A stretch of 64,000 nt of DNA, taken from Nostoc sp. CHAB 5834 (lineage in GTDB: Bacteria > Cyanobacteriota > Cyanobacteriia > Cyanobacteriales > Nostocaceae). The stretch lies in assembly GCA_020829485.1 (NCBI GenBank), contig JAIVFU010000022.1, positions 1 through 64,000 of the forward strand, read 5' to 3'. The notes under the pieces are model-generated. The model was not told the DNA's origin and ran no database searches. It saw only the letters and a program-made list of their open reading frames with translations. This document shows positions 1-7,864 of this stretch, piece by piece. Every line of letters starts with the position of its first letter. The first letter of the stretch is position 1. The translations under genes were made by a program, and so were the position numbers.

Positions 1-109
1 ATTTCTTAAAACTTGTCTATCTCCAACGTTGGATGATAATTATTTGTCAAAAAATGATGCTTCGACACAAGTTCTCTATTTAAATAACAGAATTTTCTCT
101 GATTTTTTT

Positions 110-487
110 TCAAAATGAGAATTGCTGCTCTGGATCACCTTCAGGCGAATTTAGGTGTGTACCAGCATATATCCATTCACCTTGAGCATCCAGGTTAATT
201 TTCAGACGACGATTTCCAATATTTTTAATCGGAAATCCTTGTTGCAAGTTTGCTGGAACATTGAAATTACCATCGCTTTTATCATTACCGCTTTTAAGGA
301 TAAGAATATTGTTTTCAGTAGTAGGAGTTTTCTGAATATCACTTGGAGAATTCGGTGGAGAAGAAGTTTTAAATGTGTTCCAAGCCGTAACTAAACCTGT
401 AACAGCCGTTAATAAAGCGGCAATTCCGGTAATAATCCCTGGTATTGTAGTCCAAAAATTTACCTTGTTACTATTATCGTCACTCAT
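110..487 (-). CDS. Small membrane-anchored protein of unknown function
   Basis: A 125-residue protein. After a polar start (MSDDNSNKVNF), residues about 14-36 form one hydrophobic segment (IPGIITGIAALLTAVTGLVTAW), followed by a Ser/Pro-rich linker and a small polar C-terminal part containing GEWIYAGTHLNSPEGDPEQQ. This suggests a single-pass inner-membrane protein with a short soluble domain. The ...SPEGDPEQQ end stops abruptly at FSF, and the domain looks short, so a 3' truncation by frameshift is possible. The downstream DNA is AT-rich and shows no convincing continuation. The start is preceded by GGGGATACTCC on the coding strand, an acceptable ribosome site. I do not recognise the family; that it is a real gene rests on the clear membrane segment and an uninterrupted frame. 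Confidence 0.5.
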   Translation of the reverse strand: MSDDNSNKVNFWTTIPGIITGIAALLTAVTGLVTAWNTFKTSSPPNSPSDIQKTPTTENNILILKSGNDKSDGNFNVPANLQQGFPIKNIGNRRLKINLDAQGEWIYAGTHLNSPEGDPEQQFSF

Positions 488-868
488 GGAGTATCCCCTA
501 TAATTTTTATTTGCAATATTAGATAACTATTCAGATTATTATTCTTTAACGAAGAAAAATAAACAAAAATATGCTCTTTTTGGGAATGCCATTTTAGCTA
601 TGTATGAGATTATATTACAGCTTTGCCAATTTAACCTAAAATTAAGACTGTCTTCGCGCACTTTTTGCACTCAAAGCCTCAAGTTTTAATATCAGAACTT
701 AAGGTTTCTGCCTCTGATCAACAACATCCAAGCAAAAAGCTTCAACAAAGACCAAACGATTGGAAAGTTGCGGCGACAAAAACAAAGTCCTTGGATCTGA
801 GTTGACAGATAAACTTGTGCGAGCACGCTTGTTGGCGATCGCATTCTATAAATTAGTCATTACTCCCC
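488..868. other. Intergenic stretch, no gene seen
   Basis: About 380 bp between the small membrane protein and the nitrilase-like pseudogene. It is AT-rich, has no long open frame on either strand, and contains one HIP1-like site (GCGATCGC spanning the end of the 781 line). Promoters for the two divergent neighbours must lie here, but no unmistakable -35/-10 pair was identified. Confidence 0.4.
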
Positions 869-1784
869 ATGCCCATTAATCCAGAATCCTACCGCGCTTT
901 GGCACTGCAAGTTACCTGTCATGCAGTCAACCAAACAAGCAATTGCCTCCAAGCGCATGGGAGATACCCTCGGAGGATGGGCAGAAAAAGCTTGTATAGA
1001 AATGGCTGGTGCTGAGTATGAGGCACTTGGTAAAATTGCCCAAAAGCATAAAATCTATTTGGCTGGTAATGCCTACGAAGTTGACCCCAACTTTCCCGGA
1101 TTGTACTTCCAAACCTGCTTTATTCTTGACCCTTCTGGCTCAATTGTTTTGCGATATCGGCGGCTAAATTCTTTATTTGCTCCCACACCCCATGATGTTT
1201 GGGATAAATATCTTGATTGCTATGGTTTAGAGGGAGTTTTCCGCGTAGCCAAAACAGCGATCGGTAATTTGGCAGCTTTAGCATCAGAAGAAATTTTGTA
1301 TCCAGAAGTGGCGCGGTGTCTGGCGATGCGAGGAGCGGAGATTTTTGTCCATTCCACCTCGGAAGTATACAACAAAAACCTCACAGCTAAAGACGCGGCA
1401 AAAATCACTCGTGCCGTCGAAAATATGGCTTATGTAGTTTCAGCTAATACCGCAGGCATCGCTAATATTGCTATCCCTATTTCTTCGGCTGATGGTGGTT
1501 CTAAAATCATTGACCATCGCGGAATCGTTTTAGCAGAGACAGGTGCAGGTGAGAGCATGGCAGCATTTGCAGAGATTGATTTAGCAGCATTACGCCGCGA
1601 TCGCCGCCGACCAGGGTTAAATAATTTACTTTCCCGCCAGCGATTTGAACTATACGCCGAAAGTTATCGCCAATCACACTTTTACCCAGCGAATACTATG
1701 CTGGAGGGAGAAGTAGACCTCAAACACTTCCTCCAAATGCAGCAAGCCACCATTGAGCGGTTAGCCAAACTGGGAATTATTTGA
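869..1784 (+). pseudogene. Nitrilase-like carbon-nitrogen hydrolase, internal deletion with frameshift
   Basis: Translation from the ATG at 869 gives MPINPESYRALALQVTCHAV, a typical N-terminus of a cyanobacterial nitrilase-like protein, but this frame stops after about 48 codons. The rest of the protein is in another frame, from about 958 (MGDTLGGWAEKACIEMAG...) to the stop at 1784. The join at about 955 lacks the segment that normally carries the catalytic Glu (the LPEYFLTGFP region of the family, from memory), so roughly 50 codons are missing and the reading frame is shifted. The remaining 270 residues align well in character: LRYRRLNSLF, VWDKYLDCYGLEGVF, and ASEEILYPEVAR, where canonical nitrilases have the nucleophilic Cys. 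The next gene, an aldehyde dehydrogenase, lies 84 bp downstream in the same direction. An ORF starting at 921 would be an artificial N-terminus. A true lineage-specific short protein cannot be excluded. Confidence 0.65.
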
Positions 1785-1868
1785 ATTGGGGAATGGGGAG
1801 TGGGGAGTAGGGGGAGCAAGGGAAGAATAACTATTAATTATTGACAAATGACAAATGACCAATGACAA
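1785..1868. repeat. Short tandem repeats between genes
   Basis: The spacer consists of GGGGAGT-type heptamers (gggaatggggagtggggagtaggggg) followed by three to four copies of a TGACAAA / TGACCAA motif running into the start of the aldehyde dehydrogenase gene. Such STRR sequence is typical of intergenic DNA in heterocystous cyanobacteria and recurs at 18.7, 32.9, 40.1 and 40.7 kb in this window. Confidence 0.7.
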
Positions 1869-3287
1869 ATGACAAAAACAATAGAAGTCCGCAATCCCCG
1901 AACTGGCAAATTTGACTACGTAATTATCCCGCCGCCTCCCAGGCTGCTGGCACAGCAATGTAAGCGTACCCGCAGAGCGCAAGTTCGCTGGCAGCAACTG
2001 GGTTTAGAGAGGAGAATTGAAGCCTTACAGCAGTGGAAAAAAGCGATATTATCAGGGCGCGATCGCCTCACAGAAGCTTTGGTAAATGATACAGGAAGAT
2101 TATCGACCTCAGTATTAGAAATAGACTCCTTCCTCTCTAGCATTGATCGCTGGTGTAAGTTAGCGCCGGAATTGCTACAAGACTCTGCCAAAAACACAGC
2201 AATTCCCTTTATCGCTTTGCAACAAACATCGGTTCCTTATCCCCTAGTTGGGATAATTAGCCCGTGGAATATTCCACTGTTGCTGTCTACGATTGATACC
2301 ATTCCGGCATTACTGGCGGGTTGTGGTGTGATTGTCAAACCCAGTGAAATTGCTCCCCGCTTCGTAGCACCACTGAAAACAGCACTCAGCGCCGTTCCTG
2401 AATTGCGCGATGTATTAACTTTTGTTGAAGGAGCAGGTGAAACAGGAGCTGCTTTGATTGATAATGTAGATTTGGTGTGCTTTACAGGCAGTGTAGCAAC
2501 AGGGCGAAAAGTAGCAGAAGCGGCTGCCAAACGGTTTATTCCAGCTTTTTTGGAATTGGGAGGAAAAGACCCTGCGATCGTTTTAGAATCAGCCAATTTA
2601 GAATTAGCAACCTCAGCAATATTGTGGGGTTCCGTTGTCAACACCGGACAGTCATGCTTCTCAATTGAGCGAATTTACGTTGCAGAATCGATATTTGAAA
2701 AGTTTTACCATCAACTAGTAGCGAAAGCACATCGCCTTCAACTAGCCTACCCCACAGTCGAAAGTGGAGAAATTGGCCCCATCATCGCCGAAAAACAAGC
2801 AGCAATTATTAGCAACCATCTTTTAGATGCAGTGGAAAAGGGAGCAGTAATTCACTGCGGCGGTGTAATTGAAGACTTAGGTGGGGGTTGGTGGTGTCGT
2901 CCAACAGTTCTCACCCAGGTTAATCATTCTATGAAAGTGATGACCGAAGAAACTTTCGGCCCCATTATGCCAATAATGCCTTTTTCAAAAGTAGAGGAAG
3001 CAGTATCTTTAGCGAACGACTCAATTTATGGATTGAGTGCTGCTGTCTTTGCCTTGGAGGCCGAAGCCTTAGAAGTTGCCCAGCAGATAGATGCAGGTGC
3101 TATTAGTATCAACGATGCTGCACTTACCGCCCTCATGCACGAGGGAGAGAAAAATGCCTTCAAATTCTCCGGTATGGGAGGGTCACGCATGGGTGCAGCC
3201 GCGCTGAAACGGTTCATGCGAAAAAAAGCTATTTTAATTAAAACTAACGCTACTAATGACCCTTGGTGGTTTGAGACTGGGGAGTGA
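1869..3287 (+). CDS. Aldehyde dehydrogenase (NAD(P)-dependent)
   Basis: A 472-residue member of the aldehyde dehydrogenase superfamily, oxidising an aldehyde to the acid in the cytoplasm. Visible landmarks are the SPWNIP motif with the oxyanion Asn at about 134, VKPSE for cofactor binding, FTGS at 205-208, the FLELGGKDP motif with general-base Glu about 229, and NTGQSC with the catalytic Cys about 263. EETFGPIMPI lies near the C-terminus. Length and motif order fit the class III/short ALDH-like subgroup rather than the 500-residue betaine type. It follows a broken nitrilase-like gene, with which it may once have formed a nitrile/amide-aldehyde catabolic pair. The substrate cannot be read from sequence. 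Confidence 0.92.
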   Translation: MTKTIEVRNPRTGKFDYVIIPPPPRLLAQQCKRTRRAQVRWQQLGLERRIEALQQWKKAILSGRDRLTEALVNDTGRLSTSVLEIDSFLSSIDRWCKLAPELLQDSAKNTAIPFIALQQTSVPYPLVGIISPWNIPLLLSTIDTIPALLAGCGVIVKPSEIAPRFVAPLKTALSAVPELRDVLTFVEGAGETGAALIDNVDLVCFTGSVATGRKVAEAAAKRFIPAFLELGGKDPAIVLESANLELATSAILWGSVVNTGQSCFSIERIYVAESIFEKFYHQLVAKAHRLQLAYPTVESGEIGPIIAEKQAAIISNHLLDAVEKGAVIHCGGVIEDLGGGWWCRPTVLTQVNHSMKVMTEETFGPIMPIMPFSKVEEAVSLANDSIYGLSAAVFALEAEALEVAQQIDAGAISINDAALTALMHEGEKNAFKFSGMGGSRMGAAALKRFMRKKAILIKTNATNDPWWFETGE

Positions 3288-3391
3288 CTGCCATCATCAC
3301 TATGCAACTCATTACCGTAACCAATGGCGATCGCTTCTGACACAGTTTCGTCTACGATAACCAAAGCACCTGGAAGAATTTTGATGTTTTG

Positions 3392-3601
3392 GTTCAGAAC
3401 ACGAGCTTATTCGTTCAGAACACGAGGCCATTCGTTCAGAACACGAGTCCATTCGTTCAGAACACGAGCTTATTCGTTCAGAACACGAGTCCATTCGTTC
3501 AGAACACGAGCTTATTCGTTCAGAACACGAGCTTATTCGTTCAGAACATGAGTTCATTCGTTCAGAACACGAGTCTATTCGTTCAGAACACACCCAGATC
3601 A
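3392..3601. repeat. 21-bp tandem repeat array, 10 units
   Basis: Ten head-to-tail copies of a 21-bp unit (GTTCAGAACACGAGCTTATT plus C, with variation at the AGCTTA positions). Because 21 is a multiple of three, several frames on both strands stay open and give heptapeptide ORFs (FVQNTSL on plus, CSERISS on minus). These are best regarded as by-products: no plausible start region or non-repeat domain accompanies them. Each unit contains the palindrome GTTC-A-GAAC. Two more arrays of exactly the same period but different sequence lie at 8883 and 35018. Confidence 0.85.
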
Positions 3602-3602
3602 A

Positions 3603-3782
3603 CTTAAGGAAATCTTGAAAAGCGCGATTATCGAATTAATTCGTGACAATCGAAAAGAAGCTTCTGAATTTATGGCAGAAATTATTGAAGACGTAGCAAT
3701 AGAGCAAGCGATCGCTGAAGGTGAAACAACTGAACTAATTAGCCGTGAGTCCATCTTTGAACTTTTAAAGCCGAAAGCGTGA
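3603..3782 (+). pseudogene. Antitoxin-like small protein lacking a start, abutting the repeat array
   Basis: The frame reads LKEILKSAIIELIRDNRKEA and continues through SEFMAEIIEDVAIEQAI, AEGETTELISRESIFELLKP to a TGA at 3780. It is an acidic, helical 59-residue sequence in the style of short antitoxin-like proteins common in cyanobacteria. No ATG precedes the conserved part: the frame runs upstream into the 21-bp array and hits a stop at 3549-3551. A TTG at 3615 is the only nearby start. The array probably replaced or displaced the original start. The assignment to an antitoxin family is from general resemblance; the neighbouring genes are toxin-antitoxin pairs. Confidence 0.45.
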
Positions 3783-3848
3783 AAGTCGAGTTTAGGAAAA
3801 GCCTTGGGCATTAACCCAACCACTACAACTTAACATCTTGGAATAACA

Positions 3849-4088
3849 ATGAAAGCAGTTAAAGTCATGGCAACGATTAATGAGCAAGGACAACTAACGT
3901 TAGATCATCCTCTCATAACAGATAAAAATAGCCGCGTAGAAGTTATTATTCTAATTCCAGAAGAGGAAGTTCTGCACGAGCAATCTCAAGCAGAAGTGTT
4001 AGCAGATTTTCGGCAAGCTTGGCACGAAGCCATGACTGGTCAAACTATCCCGGTGGCTCAACTTTGGGAAGGGCTGGAAAATGACTGA
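3849..4088 (+). CDS. Type II antitoxin, RelB-like, of a RelE-type pair
   Basis: A 79-residue protein starting MKAVKVMATINEQGQLTLDH, with a beta-rich N-terminal half (probable DNA-binding and dimer part) and a helical acidic C-terminus (QAEVLADFRQAWHEAMTGQT) of the kind that wraps around a toxin. Its stop overlaps the start of the next reading frame by 8 bp (ATGACTGA context at 4081), the usual translational coupling of TA operons. The partner toxin is broken (see 4081-4425), so this antitoxin may now serve only as an autorepressor or to counter a homologous toxin elsewhere. Family membership is inferred from size, order and overlap. Confidence 0.75.
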   Translation: MKAVKVMATINEQGQLTLDHPLITDKNSRVEVIILIPEEEVLHEQSQAEVLADFRQAWHEAMTGQTIPVAQLWEGLEND

Positions 4089-4425
4089 TCAGCCTTTCAT
4101 TTAAGTTGAAGCTTCGCCAACATTCAACCGAAATCTACGCGCTCTTGCCAAGAAGTATCGCAGTATTCGGAATGATATACAACCCGTCATCGAACAACTT
4201 GAACAGGGAGAGTTCCCAGGAGATCAAATACCTGGTGTTGGTTATGCGGTCTTCAAGTTAAGAGTTCGAAATAGCGACACTCAAAAAGGTAAAAGCGGTG
4301 GCTATCGTCTGATTTACTATGTCAAGACAGCAACGGGAATTATTTTGCTGACTATTTATGCAAAATCTGAACAAGTCGATATTGCCGCAGATGACATTCA
4401 GAGCATCATTACAGAATCGGATTAA
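4081..4425 (+). pseudogene. RelE/ParE-type toxin with an early in-frame stop
   Basis: Reading from the ATG at 4081 gives MTDQPFI, then TAA at 4102-4104, then an otherwise uninterrupted frame VEASPTFNRNLRALAKKYRS... to TAA at 4423. The post-stop part shows the RelE-like features expected: FNRNLRALAKKY helix, GYAVFKLRVRNSD, GGYRLIYYVKT and LLTIYAKSEQ. The stop sits where CAA (Gln) would restore a 114-residue protein, so a single C to T change is the simplest explanation. Reinitiation downstream is not supported by a good start codon before the first helix. The toxin is probably dead while its antitoxin remains intact. Confidence 0.8.
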
Positions 4426-4464
4426 AATGTGAGGATAATATTGTATTTATCTCAACTCATACCT

Positions 4465-4698
4465 ATGCAAATTACCCTTAACCTTGATGAATCTCTCCTT
4501 AACGAAGCCTTACAACTCACCAACTTCACTACTCAAGAAGAACTAGTGAATTTTGCTCTGCAAGAACTTGTGCGTTCACGAAGTGATTCTGGAACATCAC
4601 ACCGCAAGAGAAACCTTTTCGACCTCGCTGGACAAATTCAGTTTGCCCCAGACTTTGACCACAAAACTCTGCGCGAGACTCGTCATGCTGCTGATTGA
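4465..4698 (+). CDS. VapB-type antitoxin
   Basis: A 77-residue protein. The start at ATG 4465 is preferred over an upstream ATG at 4429 because the product then begins MQITLNLDESLLNEALQLTN, the typical ribbon-helix-helix start of VapB-like antitoxins. The C-terminal part (SHRKRNLFDLAGQIQFAPDF) resembles the toxin-clasping tail seen in this family (the FDLxGKI-like region). The gene overlaps the following VapC frame by 14 bp. Its cognate toxin carries a premature stop. Confidence 0.8.
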   Translation: MQITLNLDESLLNEALQLTNFTTQEELVNFALQELVRSRSDSGTSHRKRNLFDLAGQIQFAPDFDHKTLRETRHAAD

Positions 4699-5083
4699 TA
4701 CATCAGTTTGGATAGTCGTCTTCCGCGACCGCAACGGTCAAGTTCGCCAAAAGCTTGAAACTTTGATTGCTAGTCGAGAAGTTTTACTCACCCGATTCAC
4801 TCAGCTTGAATTGCTTTAAGGTAGCCTGAACGAGCAAGAATGGACTCTCCTCTCCACCTACCTCGAAACACAAAATTATATTGAACCCTCGATTGATTCT
4901 TGGCAAGCGGCTGCTCGTATTTACTATGACTTGCGCCGCCAAGGGCTTACCGTTCGCAGCCCAATCGATTGCTGCATTGCTCAAACGGCTCTGGAAAATA
5001 ATTTGCTTCTGATTCACAACGATCGCGACTTTGAAACCATTGCCCAAGTAAGACGGCTCCAACACCTTCGCTTTCAACCTTAA
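4685..5083 (+). pseudogene. VapC-type PIN ribonuclease toxin with an in-frame stop
   Basis: The frame from ATG 4685 begins MLLIDTSVWIVVFRD (first PIN Asp at residue 5) and continues to ...RFTQLELL, where TAA at 4817-4819 interrupts. Without the stop the frame runs on as GSLNEQEWTLLSTYLE... through SPIDCCIAQTALENN and LIHNDRDFETIA to TAA at 5081, giving a normal 132-residue PIN protein with its later acidic residues. The stop is again a CAA to TAA type change. The N-terminal 44 residues alone lack half of the active site, so ribonuclease activity should be lost. Confidence 0.82.
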
Positions 5084-5288
5084 GTGCGATCGTCGATCCC
5101 CCGCAAACCCTTAAAGTAAAGTTTTAAATTTCATATTTAAAAATCAACTCTTCTGAACTCTTACTCTCTGCGTGATACAAATTCATATTTCCACTCAGCA
5201 ACGCCTAAAGTCGTTTATTTAGCATAATTGTAGGTTATGGCAGAATTCGTGAGAGGATGATTTCTGTGCAATCACCCATTTCGTTTTC

Positions 5289-5666
5289 ATGCCGACAAAT
5301 GATTCTGAACTTCAAGCTCAAGCTCGGAGAATTCTGGATGCGATCGCCTTCATTCCCTTTGAACAATGCCAACCCTTGACCCGTGAGTTTGCAGGTATTC
5401 CGGCTCGTCCTGGCATCTATGCAATCAGGCACAGAACTGACGGATTGCTGTACATCGGTAAAACCAAAAGCTTGCGGGGACGTTTCAGTGGTGGACACAA
5501 AGCTTTTTTGTGGGCGTGGCTCGATAAGTATAACGATGAAGATGTGCGAATCGCAGTGCAATTGATTTCACATTGGGAAAACCCTACGTTACTATTGGAG
5601 CTAGAAGCCATTATTTTAAGAGCTAGCGAACCTCCTTACAACGTCCAAATTCCAACCGAAGGGTAG
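5289..5666 (+). CDS. GIY-YIG nuclease domain protein
   Basis: A 125-residue protein with a GIY-YIG core: PGIYAIRHRTDGLLYIGKTK at about 42-61, where GIY and YIG are the family's namesake strands, followed by the SLRGRFSGGHKAF helix with the expected Arg, and an acidic residue in LLLELEAIILRASEPPYN, where the catalytic Glu and Asn normally lie. It has no separate DNA-binding domain, so it is a free-standing GIY-YIG protein, as often found in cyanobacterial accessory DNA. The next small gene begins 7 bp after the stop, so these probably form one transcript. Target and role are unknown. Confidence 0.8.
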   Translation: MPTNDSELQAQARRILDAIAFIPFEQCQPLTREFAGIPARPGIYAIRHRTDGLLYIGKTKSLRGRFSGGHKAFLWAWLDKYNDEDVRIAVQLISHWENPTLLLELEAIILRASEPPYNVQIPTEG

Positions 5667-5673
5667 TAAAGCG

Positions 5674-5880
5674 ATGCAAGCAAAACTCCAAGAGCAACTT
5701 TCCCCCAATGATGCCGAAGTTATTTTAGGATGCTTACCTGAAAGAATTCGCGCCGCTCTAATTGCTCGTGCTACTGAAATTGAATATCCAATCGAAGCAG
5801 TTATTGAGATGGCGATCGCAAGTTTTCTCGACACAGAGGCATTGGGTTTTGCAGATTGCAAGCCAGGGCGTGGACAATAA
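5674..5880 (+). CDS. Small conserved-looking protein of unknown function
   Basis: A 68-residue protein starting MQAKLQEQLSPNDAEVILGC, mostly helical (LPERIRAALIARATEIEYPIEAVIEMAIASFLD), ending GFADCKPGRGQ. It starts 7 bp after the GIY-YIG gene and its end overlaps the next frame by 25 bp, pointing to a three-gene transcript. The size and helical make-up resemble an antitoxin or a small regulatory protein, but no family was recognised. Confidence 0.55.
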   Translation: MQAKLQEQLSPNDAEVILGCLPERIRAALIARATEIEYPIEAVIEMAIASFLDTEALGFADCKPGRGQ

Positions 5881-6125
5881 AACAGTCAACTGGCGATCGC
5901 AGTCGGCGGGACTACGAAAGATATTGGTGTGGATACACAAGAACATTAGAAGCCGATGACTCCATTGTTATTTTGCGGTTTAGTTATAAGACAAACCCAG
6001 AAATGAGTTTGTATGAAATGATCTACATTAGCTCTGACAATAACAATCGTGCCCGAACTTGGCATTGGTTTAAGAACAACCAAATCTTTCAACGCACCTT
6101 AATTCAAGAAGAACGGCTAAGATAG
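5856..6125 (+). CDS. Hypothetical protein, overlaps preceding gene
   Basis: An 89-residue frame whose core reads DRSRRDYERYWCGYTRTLEA, then DDSIVILRFSYKTNPEMSLYEMIYISSDNNNRARTWHWFKNNQIFQRTLIQEE. The aromatic-rich composition and absence of stops suggest real coding. The first 14 residues coincide with the end of the previous gene and may not be native; the frame could be the 3' remainder of a longer gene. It precedes hisS by 120 bp. No function can be assigned. Confidence 0.5.
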   Translation: MQARAWTIKQSTGDRSRRDYERYWCGYTRTLEADDSIVILRFSYKTNPEMSLYEMIYISSDNNNRARTWHWFKNNQIFQRTLIQEERLR

Positions 6126-6248
6126 TAATTTATTCGCTCAGAGATAACCAATCATTATTCTCTAATCCGCGCAGGCGGACGAGAGTTTGTGTAGCCACGA
6201 CTTCCAGTCGTTAGGCTTTCATCAATTTCAACTTAGTAAGGTATACGC

Positions 6249-7637
6249 ATGGCAAAAGGTGACAAAATAAACTTTTCTACTCCTAGTGGTTTCCCAGAAT
6301 TTCTGCCTAGCGAAAAGCGTCTAGAATTATATTTGCTAGATATCATCCGTAGAGTTTTTGAGAGCTATGGATTTACGCCCATCGAAACACCTGCTGTAGA
6401 ACGTTTAGAAGTGCTGCAAGCTAAAGGGAATCAAGGCGACAATATCATCTATGGCATTGACCCTATTCTGCCACCAAATCGGCAAGCTGAGAGAGATAAA
6501 TCGGGCGAAACTGGTTCAGAAGCAAGAGCTTTAAAGTTTGATCAAACAGTTCCATTAGCAGCGTATATTGCTCGTCATCTAAATGAGTTAACCTTTCCCT
6601 TTGCTCGCTACCAAATGGATGTAGTTTTTCGTGGTGAACGAGCGAAAGATGGGCGTTTTCGTCAGTTCCGCCAGTGCGATATTGATGTAGTTGCTCGTCG
6701 TGAACTCAGCTTGCTCTATGATGCTCAGATGCCTGCAATTATCACTGAGATATTTGAAGCAATAAATATTGGTGATTTTTTGATTCGCATCAATAATCGT
6801 AAAGTCCTTACAGGGTTTTTTAAGTCAGTAGGAATTACTGAAGATAAAATTAAATCGTGTATTGGTATTGTTGATAATTTAGAAAAAATTGGTGAAAGTA
6901 AAGTAAAACAAGAGTTAGAAAAAGAGGGAGTTTCAGGAGAACAGACTCAAAAAATTATTGATTTTATTAAAATAGATGGTTCCGTTGATGAAGTATTAGA
7001 TAAACTCAAGCATCTCGCAGAAAATCTGTCAGAAACCGAGCAATTAAGTCTGGGAATTAGCGAACTAGAAACGGTAATTGCAGGCGTGCGTAATCTTGGA
7101 GTTTCCGAAAATCGTTTTTGTATTGATTTATCCATTGCGCGTGGACTTGATTACTATACTGGCACAGTTTACGAAACAACCTTATTAGGACATGAAGCTT
7201 TAGGTAGTATCTGTTCTGGCGGCAGATATGAAGAATTAGTCGGGGTATTCTTGGGTGAGAAAATGCCTGGTGTAGGTATTTCTATAGGATTAACTCGCTT
7301 AATTAGTCGCTTGTTAAAAGCTGGTATTCTTAGTACCTTAGCTGCTACACCAGCCCAGGTGATGGTAGTGAATATGCAAGAAGATTTAATGCCAACTTAT
7401 TTAAAAGTTTCGCAACATCTGCGTCAGGCTGGAATTAATGTTATCACTAACTTTGATAAGCGTCCCTTGGGTAAACAATTTCAGCTAGCAGATAAACAAG
7501 GAATTCAATTTTGTGTAATTATTGGTTCTGAGGAAGCAGCAGCACAAAAGTCATCGCTGAAAGATTTGAAAACGGGTGAGCAAGTAGAAGTACTATTAGT
7601 AGATTTGGCTGAAGAAGTTAAAAGAAGACTTGGCTAA
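6249..7637 (+). CDS. hisS: Histidyl-tRNA synthetase
   Basis: A 462-residue class II aminoacyl-tRNA synthetase that charges tRNA-His with histidine. It begins in usual style with FSTPSGFPEFLPSEKRLELY. Class II motif 2 is visible in YQMDVVFRGERAKDGRFRQF, the histidine-specific loop in IARGLDYYTGTVYETTL, and motif 3 in PGVGISIGLTRL. The C-terminal anticodon-binding domain starts about residue 370 (TPAQVMVVNMQEDL) and ends normally. Length fits the family. It stands alone, with a large hairpin just downstream. Confidence 0.96.
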   Translation: MAKGDKINFSTPSGFPEFLPSEKRLELYLLDIIRRVFESYGFTPIETPAVERLEVLQAKGNQGDNIIYGIDPILPPNRQAERDKSGETGSEARALKFDQTVPLAAYIARHLNELTFPFARYQMDVVFRGERAKDGRFRQFRQCDIDVVARRELSLLYDAQMPAIITEIFEAINIGDFLIRINNRKVLTGFFKSVGITEDKIKSCIGIVDNLEKIGESKVKQELEKEGVSGEQTQKIIDFIKIDGSVDEVLDKLKHLAENLSETEQLSLGISELETVIAGVRNLGVSENRFCIDLSIARGLDYYTGTVYETTLLGHEALGSICSGGRYEELVGVFLGEKMPGVGISIGLTRLISRLLKAGILSTLAATPAQVMVVNMQEDLMPTYLKVSQHLRQAGINVITNFDKRPLGKQFQLADKQGIQFCVIIGSEEAAAQKSSLKDLKTGEQVEVLLVDLAEEVKRRLG

Positions 7638-7661
7638 TATACTTTTAACATCTCTTTTTCT

Positions 7662-7730
7662 CTCTGTGCCCTCTGTGTCTCTGCGGTTCAAAGTTTTTTA
7701 TTTAACCACAGAGACACAGAGAACACAGAG
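7662..7730. terminator. Large inverted repeat downstream of hisS
   Basis: The left arm (CTCTGTGCCCTCTGTGTCTC, continuing TGCGGTT) pairs with the right arm (AACCACAGAGACACAGAGAA, continuing CACAGAG) across a T-rich 16-nt loop. There are only about three mismatches in 26-27 pairs. This is a common dispersed palindrome in cyanobacterial intergenic DNA and may act as a transcription end for hisS. Confidence 0.75.
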
Positions 7731-7864
7731 TTAAGAAGTTAAAGAGGAGTTTCTTGAGGATTAATGTTTGATTAACTGACAAATTTTTTTGTTGCAGCTT
7801 AACAAAGTTGTTCAGTCAACCAGGGGTTAACATAGATTTTATATAGGTCAATACAGTTCAGTTT

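Noticed and set aside
3026..3364. Minus-strand ORF with VIVDETVSEAIAIGYGNEL near the end of the aldehyde dehydrogenase gene
   Set aside because: The peptide looks protein-like at its start but most of the frame is antisense to a clear gene; no support for a separate gene.
3312..3607. Open frames with heptapeptide repeats (FVQNTSL, CSERISS, SFRTRAY) on both strands
   Set aside because: They arise because the tandem unit is 21 bp and has no stop in several frames; no start region, no non-repeat domain and no family support.
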